This document shows, piece by piece, positions 55,572-64,000 of a stretch of 64,000 bases of DNA; the first letter of the stretch is position 1, and every line of letters starts with the position of its first letter. Made by a program: the position numbers and the translations under genes. The notes under the pieces were generated by a model. It was not told the origin of the DNA, searched no databases, and was given only the letters and a program-made list of their open reading frames with translations. Source of the stretch: CAZCFB01 sp964511535 (lineage in GTDB: Bacteria > Myxococcota_A > Polyangia > GCA-2747355 > CAZCFB01); assembly GCA_964511535.1 (NCBI GenBank), contig CAZEFW010000012.1:28877-92876 (forward strand), in the 5' to 3' direction.

Positions 55572-56172
55572 CTGTCTCTCCTGTAAGGCAAGGAGACCGG
55601 GGAGGGTCCTCCCAAAGTGACGCCGGGAAATGCCCTGTCAAGGCGGCCGACCAGGCGGGTCAGCCGCGCCAGGCAGGAGCCCCAAACTCAGAGCTGCATC
55701 AGACCGATCGCCCTTAAAACCGCGAATTCAAGCCTTCCAGAATGGCCCCCAGAGCCCACCCTCCCAAACTCAGACAAACGTCAGACAGATCGGCCTCAAA
55801 TCCCCCAAAACAAGCTCACCCGGAACAGCCCCCGAAGCCCCCCGAAAAAAAATCAAACTTTCTGAAGCCGCCCCGGAACCCCAAAATCCCCGATCGGCCT
55901 CAAAAGCAGAGATTCACCAGAGTCCACGAGGGGCAAGGTCAGCAGCAGCTCAGGCTCCACACCAGGCTCCATGGCAGGGGCGCTGACCTGTAGAGCGCTG
56001 GTCAGAGGGGCAAGACCAGGGGCCGAGATGACTGCTTCTCTGGTATCTTGGACACACGGGGACTTCCCACAGGAGAGCGATGTGGCAGACCGATGGAAGG
56101 TCTCGCATGGCCAGGCGTCTGCGGCACCTACTCGTCTTCAGCATCAATTCGACGCGATGAACTGGAGGGCAG
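55572..56172. other. 601-base gene-poor region with spaced direct repeats
   Basis: No credible coding frame is seen; the overlapping open frames are low-complexity Pro/Ser/Lys. The plus strand is strongly C+A-rich from about 55640 to 55930. It contains three imperfect copies of CAGACCGATCGCCCTTAAA (55700-55718, 55782-55800 and about 55888-55904), the middle being CAGACAGATCGGCCTCAAA, and two copies of CCCAAACTCAGA (55681 and 55763). A short inverted repeat CTGACC/GGTCAG is at 55983-56005. It may hold regulatory or replication sites of the island. Confidence 0.5.
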
Positions 56173-57459
56173 ATGGCTGAGTTTCGAATAATTCATTGTG
56201 CGGACCTGCACCTGAACAGCCCCTTCATCGGGATAGGCAAGCTCGACGAAGACGTGGCCCGCCAGCTACGAGACGCCACCTTCACCTCCTTTCGTCAGGT
56301 CATCGATGAGGCGATCTCCAGGCATGTTGACCTGGTAACAGTGGCAGGTGACGTCTACGACTCATCCGATCACGGCCTTTACACAGCGGTGGTCTTCCGG
56401 GATGAGCTGCGACGACTAGCCGATGCCGGGATCCCCTGCTGCGTAGTTGCCGGCAACCACGATCCTCTGAATTCCTGGCGGCTCGCGGCGAAGATGCCAG
56501 CCGGATGCCACCTCTTTGGCGACGAGGTCGGCTGTATCCCGATCAGGCGCGAAGAGGAAGTGGTGGCTCATGTATATGGCGTGAGCTTCCCCACCTCTGC
56601 TGTACGCAAGAACCTCGCTCAGCAGATCGTCGCCGCCCACCAGCCCGGTCCAGGGCTCCACCTGGCCTTGCTCCACTGCAACCTGGGGAGCAACTCCGGA
56701 CACGAGGACTATGCCCCCTGCACAGAGGATGAGCTACGACGGGCGCCATTTGAAGCCTGGCTGCTCGGGCATGTCCATGAACAACAGACGGTGTCCGCCT
56801 CCGATCCTCTGATCCTCTACCCAGGAAACACCCAGGGGAGGAGCATCCGCGAGGTTGGAGAGCGCGGCGCGGCGCTGATCACCATCCCCCATCAAGGTGC
56901 CCCTGAGATCGAGTTCCTCCCCACCGCCTCGTTGATCTGGCTCCGCGGCCAGACTTCCATCGATGGCCTCGAGGAGCTCGAGGAGCTCGTTGAGCGCATC
57001 GACGACGATTTCGAACGCCTGCTTACCGCTCACCCCGACAAGAGCGCGTTCGTTGTCCGCTGGCGGCTCGTTGGTCGAGGTGAACTTCACAAGCAGCTCG
57101 CGACCCGGTTGGAGGAGCTGCTGGAAACCCTGCGCGAACGGTTCAAGCATGGCCCACAGATGGTCTGGGTCGAGAAATTGCAGAGAGCAACCCAGCCCCC
57201 CCTGGATCTGAATGAGCTGCGCCAGCAGAAGGGCTTCATCTCGATGGTCCTGGCGTGTGGAGAGGAGCTCGCGGCGGGTACAGCGCCAGACGACGAACTG
57301 CTCGAGCGGTTCTCCGTCCTGCTGACGAGCCCCAAGCTCAAGCGCCCGCTCGGCCAGCTGAGGAGCCGCATCAAGGAGGATCCTGAGTTCTTCCAGGAGC
57401 TGGCTCAGCGCGCCACCATGCTGGCAGTAGGGACTCTCGCAGAGGGAGGGGGCAAGTAG
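56173..57459 (+). CDS. YhaO/SbcD-like metallophosphoesterase nuclease
   Basis: 428 residues; ATG follows GGAGGGCAG. The Mre11/SbcD-type metal motifs appear in order: CADLHLN (DxH, residues 11-13), AGDVYDSSD, AGNHDPLN, LLHCNLGSNSG and LGHVHEQQT. The remainder (about 250-428) is a capping and helical domain with Leu/Glu repeats that probably contacts the ATPase. It closely resembles B. subtilis YhaO, the partner of YhaN. It likely cuts or resects DNA ends; the direct experiment is not in sequence. It ends three bases before the ATPase gene. Confidence 0.92.
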   Translation: MAEFRIIHCADLHLNSPFIGIGKLDEDVARQLRDATFTSFRQVIDEAISRHVDLVTVAGDVYDSSDHGLYTAVVFRDELRRLADAGIPCCVVAGNHDPLNSWRLAAKMPAGCHLFGDEVGCIPIRREEEVVAHVYGVSFPTSAVRKNLAQQIVAAHQPGPGLHLALLHCNLGSNSGHEDYAPCTEDELRRAPFEAWLLGHVHEQQTVSASDPLILYPGNTQGRSIREVGERGAALITIPHQGAPEIEFLPTASLIWLRGQTSIDGLEELEELVERIDDDFERLLTAHPDKSAFVVRWRLVGRGELHKQLATRLEELLETLRERFKHGPQMVWVEKLQRATQPPLDLNELRQQKGFISMVLACGEELAAGTAPDDELLERFSVLLTSPKLKRPLGQLRSRIKEDPEFFQELAQRATMLAVGTLAEGGGK

Positions 57460-57462
57460 CTC

Positions 57463-60400
57463 ATGTGGATCAAGGACCTGAAGCTCGATTCATTTGGGGG
57501 ACGCTCGGGCCAGCGGATCGAGGGGCTCACCTCGGGCGTGAATGTCATTTACGGCGCGAACGAGGCCGGAAAGACGAGCCTGATTGAAGCAGTTCGCGCG
57601 ATCTTCTTCGGCTTTCTGGACCGGCGCAGCAGCAGGAATCGCTACGAGCCTCCGCATGGCGGGAAGCGCCGGCTCTCCATCGAAGTGTCCCTGGCCGACG
57701 GAGCCCGGTGGCAACTCCATCGCACAGAGGGTCCGACCGGTCTCAAGATCGTGGACCTCTCATCCGGGCTTGAAGTGCCCGAGTCGCGCCTTCGAGACGC
57801 CATGCACCACGCGGAGCGTAGTCTTTATGAAAGCGTCTTCGCCTTCTCGCTTGACGAGCTCACGGACCTTGTGTCCCTCGAGAACTCCGCCGTCCTGGAT
57901 CGCCTGATGGGCGTCGCGCTTGGAGCAGGCGCTGTCTCACCATCGAACGCGCTGAAAGACCTGCAGGGGAAGCAGGAGAAGCTATTCAAGCCACGCGGGA
58001 AGAAGCACGCTGTCGCCGCCGCTCGCAAGGCCCTGGAGGATGCCCAATCAAAGATCAAGGGCCTCAGCCGAAATCCCCAGGAATACGAGGAGATCGTGCG
58101 CCGACTGGAACACGCCAGGGCGCGCAGGGAGAAGATTCGGCGAGACCAGTTCGCGATTGATGCGGAGATTGCTCATGCCAGCCGGTTGCTTGATTGCCGC
58201 GCCGACTGGGAAACCATGACAGCCGCCGGACACGAGGCCCAGCAGCTCGAGCATGCCGCGCGGATGCCCGTGGATGCCCTGGCCAAGCTGGAGGCCGCGC
58301 TCGATCAGCTGCGCGATGCGGAAGATATGCTGGGCGAACAGCAGCACGAGAACTGGCAGCTCGAAAAAGAGATTTCGCTGCTCGAGGTGCCCGCGGCGCT
58401 CGAGCGCTTCTTGCCGCAGCTCAACAGCTTCCTGGAAGAAGGATCGGCACAACAGAACTTCCCCCAGGGTTTGGCTCGGCTCAGAAAGAGCGTGGAAGAC
58501 GCGGAGGCGCGAGCAGAACAACGCCGGCTCGCGTGTGGTTCCGACTGGACCTCTGACAGGGCGGAAGCCGTTCAGGATCCTCGCGCGCTACAGAGCAAGG
58601 TGCGGGAGCTGTTCGGACAGGTCGATAGAGCCGAGAGGGCGCTGGCCCTGGAACAGCGGCAAATGCAGTCGGCAGATGAGGAGCTGGATCGACACAACCA
58701 CCTGCATGATGAAGCAAATCGACGCCTGGCAGAGCTCCAGCACTTGAAGGCTGTACCGCCTGATGCTTCGTCGAGGATCTCTCGGCTCAACGGCGAGATC
58801 GAGGCTGCCGAAGCCAGGCAGCTCTCAGAATCCGAGGAAGCAAGCCGCGCGCGGCTGCAGGCAGAGGCGCTGGAGGTAGACCAGCGGCTGGTGGATCGGC
58901 TAGAGCTCGTTGATGAGGCGCGGTCGCGGCTGAGGGCACACGCGGACATGCCGGAAGAGATCAACCGCAGGCGATCCCGGCTCAACAAGCAGGTCACGAG
59001 AGCCGCGGGCGCGGTCGAACGCTTCGGTGAGGAGATGAGCGAGGAGCTCATCCTGCGGCTGTCGGAGGCGACGGACCTGACCTCCCACCTGGGAACTTGG
59101 GTGGCCTCCTTCAGCGAAATAGGGGCCAACATCAACAACGCTGAGGGGACCTTTGAAGACGCCGAAGAGCATCACAGCGCGGAGAGAGAGGAGCTGCGGC
59201 AGTTGCTTAGCCTCGAGGAGGGGGCCCAAGGGGAAATACCGAGCGAACAGAACCTGCAAGTGGCGCAGGAAACGCAGAGAAAGGGGTTGCGGCAATTCCA
59301 ACAGGCCGCTGAGGACCTTCGCGTCGCCAGCACCCGGCGAGAGGATGCCGACAGGGCCGCGCGGCAGTGCTGGGCGACAGCCAACCAGGCCATGGATAAG
59401 CTGCCAGGCCGCCTGGACAAAGATAAGCTCCAGAGCTTGCCGGCCGCAGAACCCCTCGCTGACACCGTTCGTTCGTGGACTACTCGCTTGATGACCGCAG
59501 AGCGGGACGCGGAACAGACCGAACGAGATCTCGCGCGCTCGCAAAAACGGGCGGCGCAGTTGGAGCTCGACGTCAAGAAGCTGGAATCTGCGGCCGGTCC
59601 AGCCACGGATAGATCGGCCGACGCGCTGAAAGCATCGCGCATGCTGCGCAAATGGCTGGACAAGGAGCAGGCACACCGCCTGGCTCGGCATGGCCAGAGC
59701 GCCATCGAGCAGCAGCTTGAAGCAGAGCAGCGGAGCGCCGCAGAAGTAATCTCATCAGCGCTGCCGCTCTGGGTATTGGTAGCGGTCGCGGCCGTCGGCA
59801 TCGCCATTGCCGGAGCGTTGGTGGGGTTCGGCCAGCTCCTCGGGGGGGCGCTGGTTGGCGTGACAGCACTGCTGCTGGCGGGCGCGCTCGCGCTCCACCG
59901 GTCCAGGGTCCACGAGCGGGAGCAGGCGGCAGCGACCTCGAGGCGCGAGCGGATCGGGCAGCTCGAACAGCGCATAAATCAAGAGCGACAAAAGGCCGAC
60001 TTGTTGCATCAGGAGCTTCAGGCGCTTGGTCATGAGCTGAGCCATGGGATCCGCCAAGAGCGCGGTGCCATTGAGGAGGAGCTGGAGAGAACGGAATCGC
60101 TCATGGAGCGAGCACGGGAGCAGCAGCAGCACCGCCTCCGGCTGGAGGGGCTCATGGGCCAACTCGAGCAAGAAAGGCGCCTGGGTCCTGATCTCAACAA
60201 GGAGCGCGAGGCGTCCCATTCAAAGCTTCGGCAAGAGCAGGCTGGGTGGCGAGCGTTCGTCGCGGAGCTGGGCCTTGAGGGTGGCAGCGCCCCTGATGAG
60301 GTCGCGGCATTCCTCTCGGCATTGCGCGAGGCGCAACTCGCGTTGAAGGCGGCCCACGCAGCTCAATCCACCGCGCAAGACTGCGCCCGCAAAGCCGAGG

Positions 60401-62424
60401 GAACCGGGAGGCGCGCCCAGGCCATCCTGGATCAGTACGGCTGGCAAGGCGAGGCGACAGCGCAGAAGATGGATGACCTGCAGCAACAATGGCGGAGGAA
60501 GCTGAGGCGGCTCGAGCAGACCCAGGCTCGTCTCCTCACGCTGAAGACCGCGTCCGCGAGGCTGGCGTCTGCAGAAAAGAAGTTGCTTGGGCTTCGAGAA
60601 CGTAGAGCAGCGCTGGAGGCGGATTGGGGCCTCTGGCTTGAACAGAACGACCTCCCCGCGACCTCGACGCCAGACGCCGCGCAGCGCCGCCTGGCAACGA
60701 TCAACCAGGCAGCGGACCTGCTCCGCGAACGCGACCGCGCGCAAAATGCGCTGCAGGAGGTTACGGACAGGTGGTCCCAGTTCTGTGCCGGCATTCTGCA
60801 GAGCGTTGGTCTTGAAGCACCTGCCGAGCTGACCGCCTCGGCGATGGGAGAAGCGGTGGAGGCACTCCACCGAAGCTGCAGCCAGGCCGCCAAATCAGCT
60901 CGGGACCGACAGGACAGGCTCAAGGATGCTCAGGAGGCCGCAGAACGAACCGAGCGAGAACAACGCAAAGTTGTGGAGCACTCGAGTCGCCGAGACATGC
61001 TGCTCCAGGAGTGGGGCTTCAAGTCTGTGACGGCCTTCAATGCGGCGCGCGACGACCTCGCCGAGTTGACTGATCTCTCGCGGAACATCCCCAGGTTGCA
61101 GCGGGACCTGACGATCATACAGGGGCGACTGGAACAGCATACCAATGCGGTGAAAGGAGCGGCGCTGGCGGTCCAGGACTCAACGGCTGGACTGAACGAG
61201 TTCATCGAACGGAGCCAGTTGCCCCCTGGGCTCGACCAGGACGGCCTGACCACATTGATCGACGCCATCGGCGACTACAAAATGGCGCTCGCGGACCTGC
61301 AGGCGGCGCGAACCAACGAGAATAAATCGCTCAAGCGATGGGACCGGATGCTGGAACGCTACCTGCCATTGCTGGAGGCCGCCGACCTGGCAGGTGAACT
61401 TCAGGGCTCAGATCATGCACAGGTGATAGGCCGCATCCGCAGCGCGGTGGAGCACCTGGATCGAGCCAAGAAACAATCGGAGAACCGGAGCCAAAAGGAG
61501 ACGGCGCTGTCCGTCGCCGTGGGGAAGCTCGAGAAGCTCAGCGAAAAGGCGCAGGCTGTAGGCACCAGGCTGGATGAGCTTATCCGCGGCGTCGGAGCCA
61601 CCTCCGAAGACGAATACCGGCAATGGTGCGCCGACGCCGAACACCTCCGCGAGCTCCAGCAGCGAATATCGGAGAAGAGCGCGGCGATCCTGGCGGCCCT
61701 GGATAAGAAGGACATGGACTCCGTCCGGCTGGCGCTGAGCGCCGTGGACTGGGCGCATGAGAGCACCAACTTGCGGCAGCTGGAGGCAGATCGAGAAGCC
61801 CTCCTGGGCGAGCTGAACGAGCTCACCGAGAGCATCGGTAGAGATGAGGAGCGGCAGAGTCGCCACGAGCAAAGTGAGGAGCTTGCCCGCTACCGGCAGG
61901 ATGAAGCTGCGGCCCAAGCAGACCTCGATCAGGCGGCCGAGGAGTGGCTGGTTTGGACCATCGCCCTGGGGCTGGTGGAGACTGCTCGCGAGGAGTTCGA
62001 GCGCGATCGCCAGCCAGAGGTCTTGCGGCGTGCATCCGCCTACTTCACCAAACTCACCGGCGGTGCGTACACGGATATCCAGGTGCGCCTGGGCGAGAGG
62101 GAGATGAGGGCCGTACGCGCGGACGGCGCCAAGGTGCCGCTGCTGCACCTGAGCCGGGGCACCGTCGAGCCGCTTTACCTTTCACTGCGCATGGCCCTGA
62201 TCGACGACTTCTCCAGCGGGAGCAATGAAGCACCGCCGGTCTTGATGGACGATATCCTGGTCAATTTCGACGATAGTAGGGCGCTCCAAGCGGCTACTGC
62301 CATCCAGACGCTTGGCCAGAAGACGCAAATCCTGCTCCTGACCTGCCACCAAAGAACGGTCGAGAACTTCGAGAGTCTGGGATCTCAGTCCAATATCTTG
62401 CGCATTGGTGAATCGCAGCGCTGA
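57463..62424 (+). CDS. YhaN/Rad50-SbcC-like ATPase with central membrane hairpin
   Basis: 1653 residues. Walker A is GANEAGKTSLIEAVRAIFFG (residues about 32-39). Two very long coiled coils rich in Glu, Arg, Gln and Ala follow, with a membrane hairpin around residues 762-813 (SALPLWVLVAVAAVGIAIAG and GALVGVTALLLAGALAL). The C-terminus has the signature LSRGTVEPLYLSLRMAL and Walker B PPVLMDDILVNFDD, then LLLTCHQRTV. This is the SMC-like layout of SbcC/Rad50, with the central hairpin in place of the zinc hook, as in YhaN. It pairs with the upstream nuclease. Confidence 0.92.
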   Translation: MWIKDLKLDSFGGRSGQRIEGLTSGVNVIYGANEAGKTSLIEAVRAIFFGFLDRRSSRNRYEPPHGGKRRLSIEVSLADGARWQLHRTEGPTGLKIVDLSSGLEVPESRLRDAMHHAERSLYESVFAFSLDELTDLVSLENSAVLDRLMGVALGAGAVSPSNALKDLQGKQEKLFKPRGKKHAVAAARKALEDAQSKIKGLSRNPQEYEEIVRRLEHARARREKIRRDQFAIDAEIAHASRLLDCRADWETMTAAGHEAQQLEHAARMPVDALAKLEAALDQLRDAEDMLGEQQHENWQLEKEISLLEVPAALERFLPQLNSFLEEGSAQQNFPQGLARLRKSVEDAEARAEQRRLACGSDWTSDRAEAVQDPRALQSKVRELFGQVDRAERALALEQRQMQSADEELDRHNHLHDEANRRLAELQHLKAVPPDASSRISRLNGEIEAAEARQLSESEEASRARLQAEALEVDQRLVDRLELVDEARSRLRAHADMPEEINRRRSRLNKQVTRAAGAVERFGEEMSEELILRLSEATDLTSHLGTWVASFSEIGANINNAEGTFEDAEEHHSAEREELRQLLSLEEGAQGEIPSEQNLQVAQETQRKGLRQFQQAAEDLRVASTRREDADRAARQCWATANQAMDKLPGRLDKDKLQSLPAAEPLADTVRSWTTRLMTAERDAEQTERDLARSQKRAAQLELDVKKLESAAGPATDRSADALKASRMLRKWLDKEQAHRLARHGQSAIEQQLEAEQRSAAEVISSALPLWVLVAVAAVGIAIAGALVGFGQLLGGALVGVTALLLAGALALHRSRVHEREQAAATSRRERIGQLEQRINQERQKADLLHQELQALGHELSHGIRQERGAIEEELERTESLMERAREQQQHRLRLEGLMGQLEQERRLGPDLNKEREASHSKLRQEQAGWRAFVAELGLEGGSAPDEVAAFLSALREAQLALKAAHAAQSTAQDCARKAEGTGRRAQAILDQYGWQGEATAQKMDDLQQQWRRKLRRLEQTQARLLTLKTASARLASAEKKLLGLRERRAALEADWGLWLEQNDLPATSTPDAAQRRLATINQAADLLRERDRAQNALQEVTDRWSQFCAGILQSVGLEAPAELTASAMGEAVEALHRSCSQAAKSARDRQDRLKDAQEAAERTEREQRKVVEHSSRRDMLLQEWGFKSVTAFNAARDDLAELTDLSRNIPRLQRDLTIIQGRLEQHTNAVKGAALAVQDSTAGLNEFIERSQLPPGLDQDGLTTLIDAIGDYKMALADLQAARTNENKSLKRWDRMLERYLPLLEAADLAGELQGSDHAQVIGRIRSAVEHLDRAKKQSENRSQKETALSVAVGKLEKLSEKAQAVGTRLDELIRGVGATSEDEYRQWCADAEHLRELQQRISEKSAAILAALDKKDMDSVRLALSAVDWAHESTNLRQLEADREALLGELNELTESIGRDEERQSRHEQSEELARYRQDEAAAQADLDQAAEEWLVWTIALGLVETAREEFERDRQPEVLRRASAYFTKLTGGAYTDIQVRLGEREMRAVRADGAKVPLLHLSRGTVEPLYLSLRMALIDDFSSGSNEAPPVLMDDILVNFDDSRALQAATAIQTLGQKTQILLLTCHQRTVENFESLGSQSNILRIGESQR

Positions 62425-62495
62425 CATCACGCGTGTTCATATTCCGCACGCGGCAGTGGGTTCATCAGGCACCCAACGACATTCGAGAGGGAACC

Positions 62496-62891
62496 ATGAC
62501 CAGAGAGGAAATCATCAACCAGCTTGTGAAAGAACACGGCTGGGACAGAGGCGTGGTTGAGCTGGGCATCCGGGCCGGTTTCAGGTGCGAGTACTGCGGC
62601 GTCGACATGCTCGCCTCCGTCGACAACTACTTCTACAACTGGAACAACGACCATATCGAGCCGGCGTCGAAAGATGGCAAGTGGGAGCCGGACAACATGG
62701 CTGTCTCTTGCAAGACCTGCAACTTCATGAAGGGCAACAGAGACCTCCCCCGCCCGGCCAGCGCAAGGGATGAAAAAATCGCCGTGTGGCAGGAATGGAT
62801 CAGGAACCGCCGCACCGAGAAGCAGACCCAGTTGGCTCGAATCCGTAGCCTGTGCACTGCCCTCCTTACAGCAGACGAATCCGTAGATTGA
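62496..62891 (+). CDS. HNH endonuclease
   Basis: 131 residues from the ATG at 62496, with AGAGGG upstream; an in-frame start at 62433 is possible but has no ribosome site and would overlap the previous stop region. Zinc knuckle Cys pairs are CEYC and CKTC, with the catalytic His in NDHIEPASKDG between them. This is a compact HNH of the kind in DNA repair, restriction or homing endonucleases. It starts 71 bases after the ATPase gene in the same direction. Confidence 0.85.
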   Translation: MTREEIINQLVKEHGWDRGVVELGIRAGFRCEYCGVDMLASVDNYFYNWNNDHIEPASKDGKWEPDNMAVSCKTCNFMKGNRDLPRPASARDEKIAVWQEWIRNRRTEKQTQLARIRSLCTALLTADESVD

Positions 62892-63005
62892 GCCAACGTG
62901 GGCGGCGCCTGTCTGGGGTGTCTGCTCCTGACATTCGGAGCACGGCCAGGCATCAGTCTGGTATCCTGAAAGCTCAAGTTTCACAGCAAATGGGGGTCCA
63001 CCGCC

Positions 63006-63932
63006 TTGAACGCTCATGACCTCGACACCCAGGTCAGGATGGCGGCATTCCAGTTCCTGGAGCGCTGCGCGTCTCAGTTCGGCGAAGCAGTACCGCTGAC
63101 GGTGCTGAGAGGGGGCTTCGATTTCGAGGGCAAGCGTATCTGCCTGATGGGCCCCAAGGGCATCTTCAAGCCAGCCATCCTGCCCGAGATGCCGCTGTCC
63201 ATCACAACCGTCCCCATTGTGGCAGGCAAGGATCGCCCCTACGAGGATGAGATGAGCCCTGACGGGTACCTCACCTACCGCTACCGCGGCGAGGACCCCA
63301 GACATCCGGACAATGAAGGGCTCAAGAAAGCAATGCTCCGCGGGACGCAGTTGATCTACTTCTATGGTCTCGTCAAGGGCATATACATGCCAGTCTGGCC
63401 CGTTTACGTGGTGGGGGCCGATGACGCCACCTTGAGCTTCCAGGTGGCAGTGGACGATGCTCACCAGATCCACACGGACGGCTTTTCTGGTGCAGCCGAC
63501 GATATGAAAAAGGTGCGCCGTCAGTACATCACTGCGACCACACAGGTGCGCATGCACCAGCGCTCATTCAGAGAGCGGGTCATCCTGGCCTATCGCCGCT
63601 GCTGTGCAATCTGCCGCCTCAAGCATCCCGAGCTGCTAGAGGCCGCCCACATCATCCCGGACCGCAACCCAAGGGGACGCCCCACCGTGAACAACGGGCT
63701 CGCCCTGTGCACCCTCCACCACCGCGCCTTCGACCGCCACGTCCTGGGCATCCGGCCCGACTACAAGATCGACCTCCGGCCGGACATCCTCGAAGAAGAG
63801 GACGGCCCCATGCTCCGCCACGGGCTCCAAGGCTTCCAGGGCAAGACCATTCTGCTGCCCCGACGCCAGGTCGAAAAACCGTCGCAGCGCTATCTCGAGG
63901 AGCGGTACGAGCAGTTTCGACAAGCGGGTTGA
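63006..63932 (+). CDS. HNH endonuclease with N-terminal DNA-reading-like domain
   Basis: 308 residues from a TTG at 63006 with GGGG upstream. The C-terminal HNH core (about 195-245) has RRCCAICRLKHPELLEAAHIIPD, NNGLALCTLHHRAFD (HNH_2-like). The N-terminal 150 residues include MGPKGIFKPAILPEMPLSIT, YLTYRYRGEDPRHPDNEGLKKAM and YMPVWPVYVVG, a block common in predicted type IV/modified-DNA restriction HNH proteins, where it may bind modified bases or phosphorothioates (inference). It is the fourth gene of the operon. Confidence 0.82.
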   Translation: MNAHDLDTQVRMAAFQFLERCASQFGEAVPLTVLRGGFDFEGKRICLMGPKGIFKPAILPEMPLSITTVPIVAGKDRPYEDEMSPDGYLTYRYRGEDPRHPDNEGLKKAMLRGTQLIYFYGLVKGIYMPVWPVYVVGADDATLSFQVAVDDAHQIHTDGFSGAADDMKKVRRQYITATTQVRMHQRSFRERVILAYRRCCAICRLKHPELLEAAHIIPDRNPRGRPTVNNGLALCTLHHRAFDRHVLGIRPDYKIDLRPDILEEEDGPMLRHGLQGFQGKTILLPRRQVEKPSQRYLEERYEQFRQAG

Positions 63933-63944
63933 TAGGGGAAATAA

Positions 63945-64000
63945 ATGGCCAGCTGGAAAGACAAGCTCAAGGAGCGCGCAGCGGAATTGGGGCGCAAGAC
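63945..64000 (+). CDS. start of a further operon gene, partial
   Basis: ATG is preceded by GGGGAAATAA. Only MASWKDKLKERAAELGRK is visible, a charged, helical start without a signal. It begins 12 bases after the HNH gene stop, so it continues the operon. The function cannot be told. Confidence 0.55.
   Translation, partial: MASWKDKLKERAAELGRK

Larger units (their letters stand above)
53713..64000. mobile_element. putative integrative island next to tRNA-Thr (right end not in window)
   Basis: A tyrosine recombinase, an excisionase-like protein and a MITE-like repeat sit immediately beside the tRNA gene, followed by a rightward operon of DNA-processing proteins. GC content appears lower than in the region left of 53 kb, especially in the 57-62 kb gene. 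The direct repeat that should mark the far end is not visible because the island runs past 64000. Whether the cargo is really mobile with the integrase is inference. Confidence 0.55.

Noticed and set aside
55617..55993. Small plus-strand frames in the island gap
   Set aside because: Low-complexity Pro/Ser/Lys translations in a C-rich stretch, with no ribosome site.

Overview
The window reads as a high-GC (roughly 68-70% by eye) chromosomal segment of a Gram-negative bacterium of the old Deltaproteobacteria, most like Myxococcota or Bradymonadota. The reasons are the many outer-membrane-type lipoproteins, an IgGFc-binding-like protein, a von Willebrand A lipoprotein, Ala/Asp-repeat lipoproteins, a propeller-sensor adenylate cyclase and a multi-PAS kinase. 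This placement is inference; there is no rRNA in the window.

Layout. 1-8.1 kb: surface and secreted proteins (start of a spermidine-synthase-like protein, IgGFc-like and TIG lipoproteins, a GT-C-like membrane protein, a PD40-like propeller lipoprotein with a 9-residue repeat). 8.1-11.5 kb: an ABC-2 exporter operon and a sugar-nucleotide SDR. 11.6-15.8 kb: a metallophosphoesterase lipoprotein interrupted by one in-frame UGA exactly where the family's PCGC motif has its second Cys, followed by a transmembrane class III cyclase. This gene is best explained as a selenoprotein. 15.8-23.5 kb: lytic transglycosylase, VWA lipoprotein, Rossmann-PAS-histidine kinase, unknown membrane and lipoproteins, YhhN. 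23.6-27.5 kb: a four-gene molybdenum hydroxylase operon that includes a MoaD-like small protein. 27.5-34.2 kb: lipoproteins, UXS-like decarboxylase, DUF4336-like protein, a WXXGXW-repeat protein and a large beta-repeat secreted protein. 34.2-40.1 kb: a translationally coupled FGGY kinase / saccharopine-dehydrogenase-like operon, CoA-binding protein, Nudix, FolC. 40.2-46.7 kb: five co-oriented genes with two B12-dependent radical SAM proteins, a UGM-like flavoprotein, a SPASM-type radical SAM protein and an alpha/beta hydrolase. 46.7-52.7 kb: a 1475-residue SNF2 protein and a histidine ammonia-lyase with Ala-Cys-Gly in place of Ala-Ser-Gly.

53.6-64 kb: tRNA-Thr(CGT), then a tyrosine recombinase, a MITE-like 160-bp repeat, an excisionase-like protein, and a rightward operon of a YhaO/SbcD-like nuclease, a giant YhaN/Rad50-like ATPase with a central membrane hairpin, two HNH endonucleases and a gene running off the window. 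This looks like an integrated island with a DNA-processing or defence cargo, and it has lower GC than the left part.

Scattered between genes are palindromic or hexamer-periodic intergenic repeats (about 16.5, 30.1, 38.6-38.7, 40.1 and 55.0-55.2 kb) that look like members of dispersed repeat families. The two best candidates for something new are the UGA-containing phosphoesterase (11.6-12.9 kb) and the YhaO-YhaN-HNH-HNH island.
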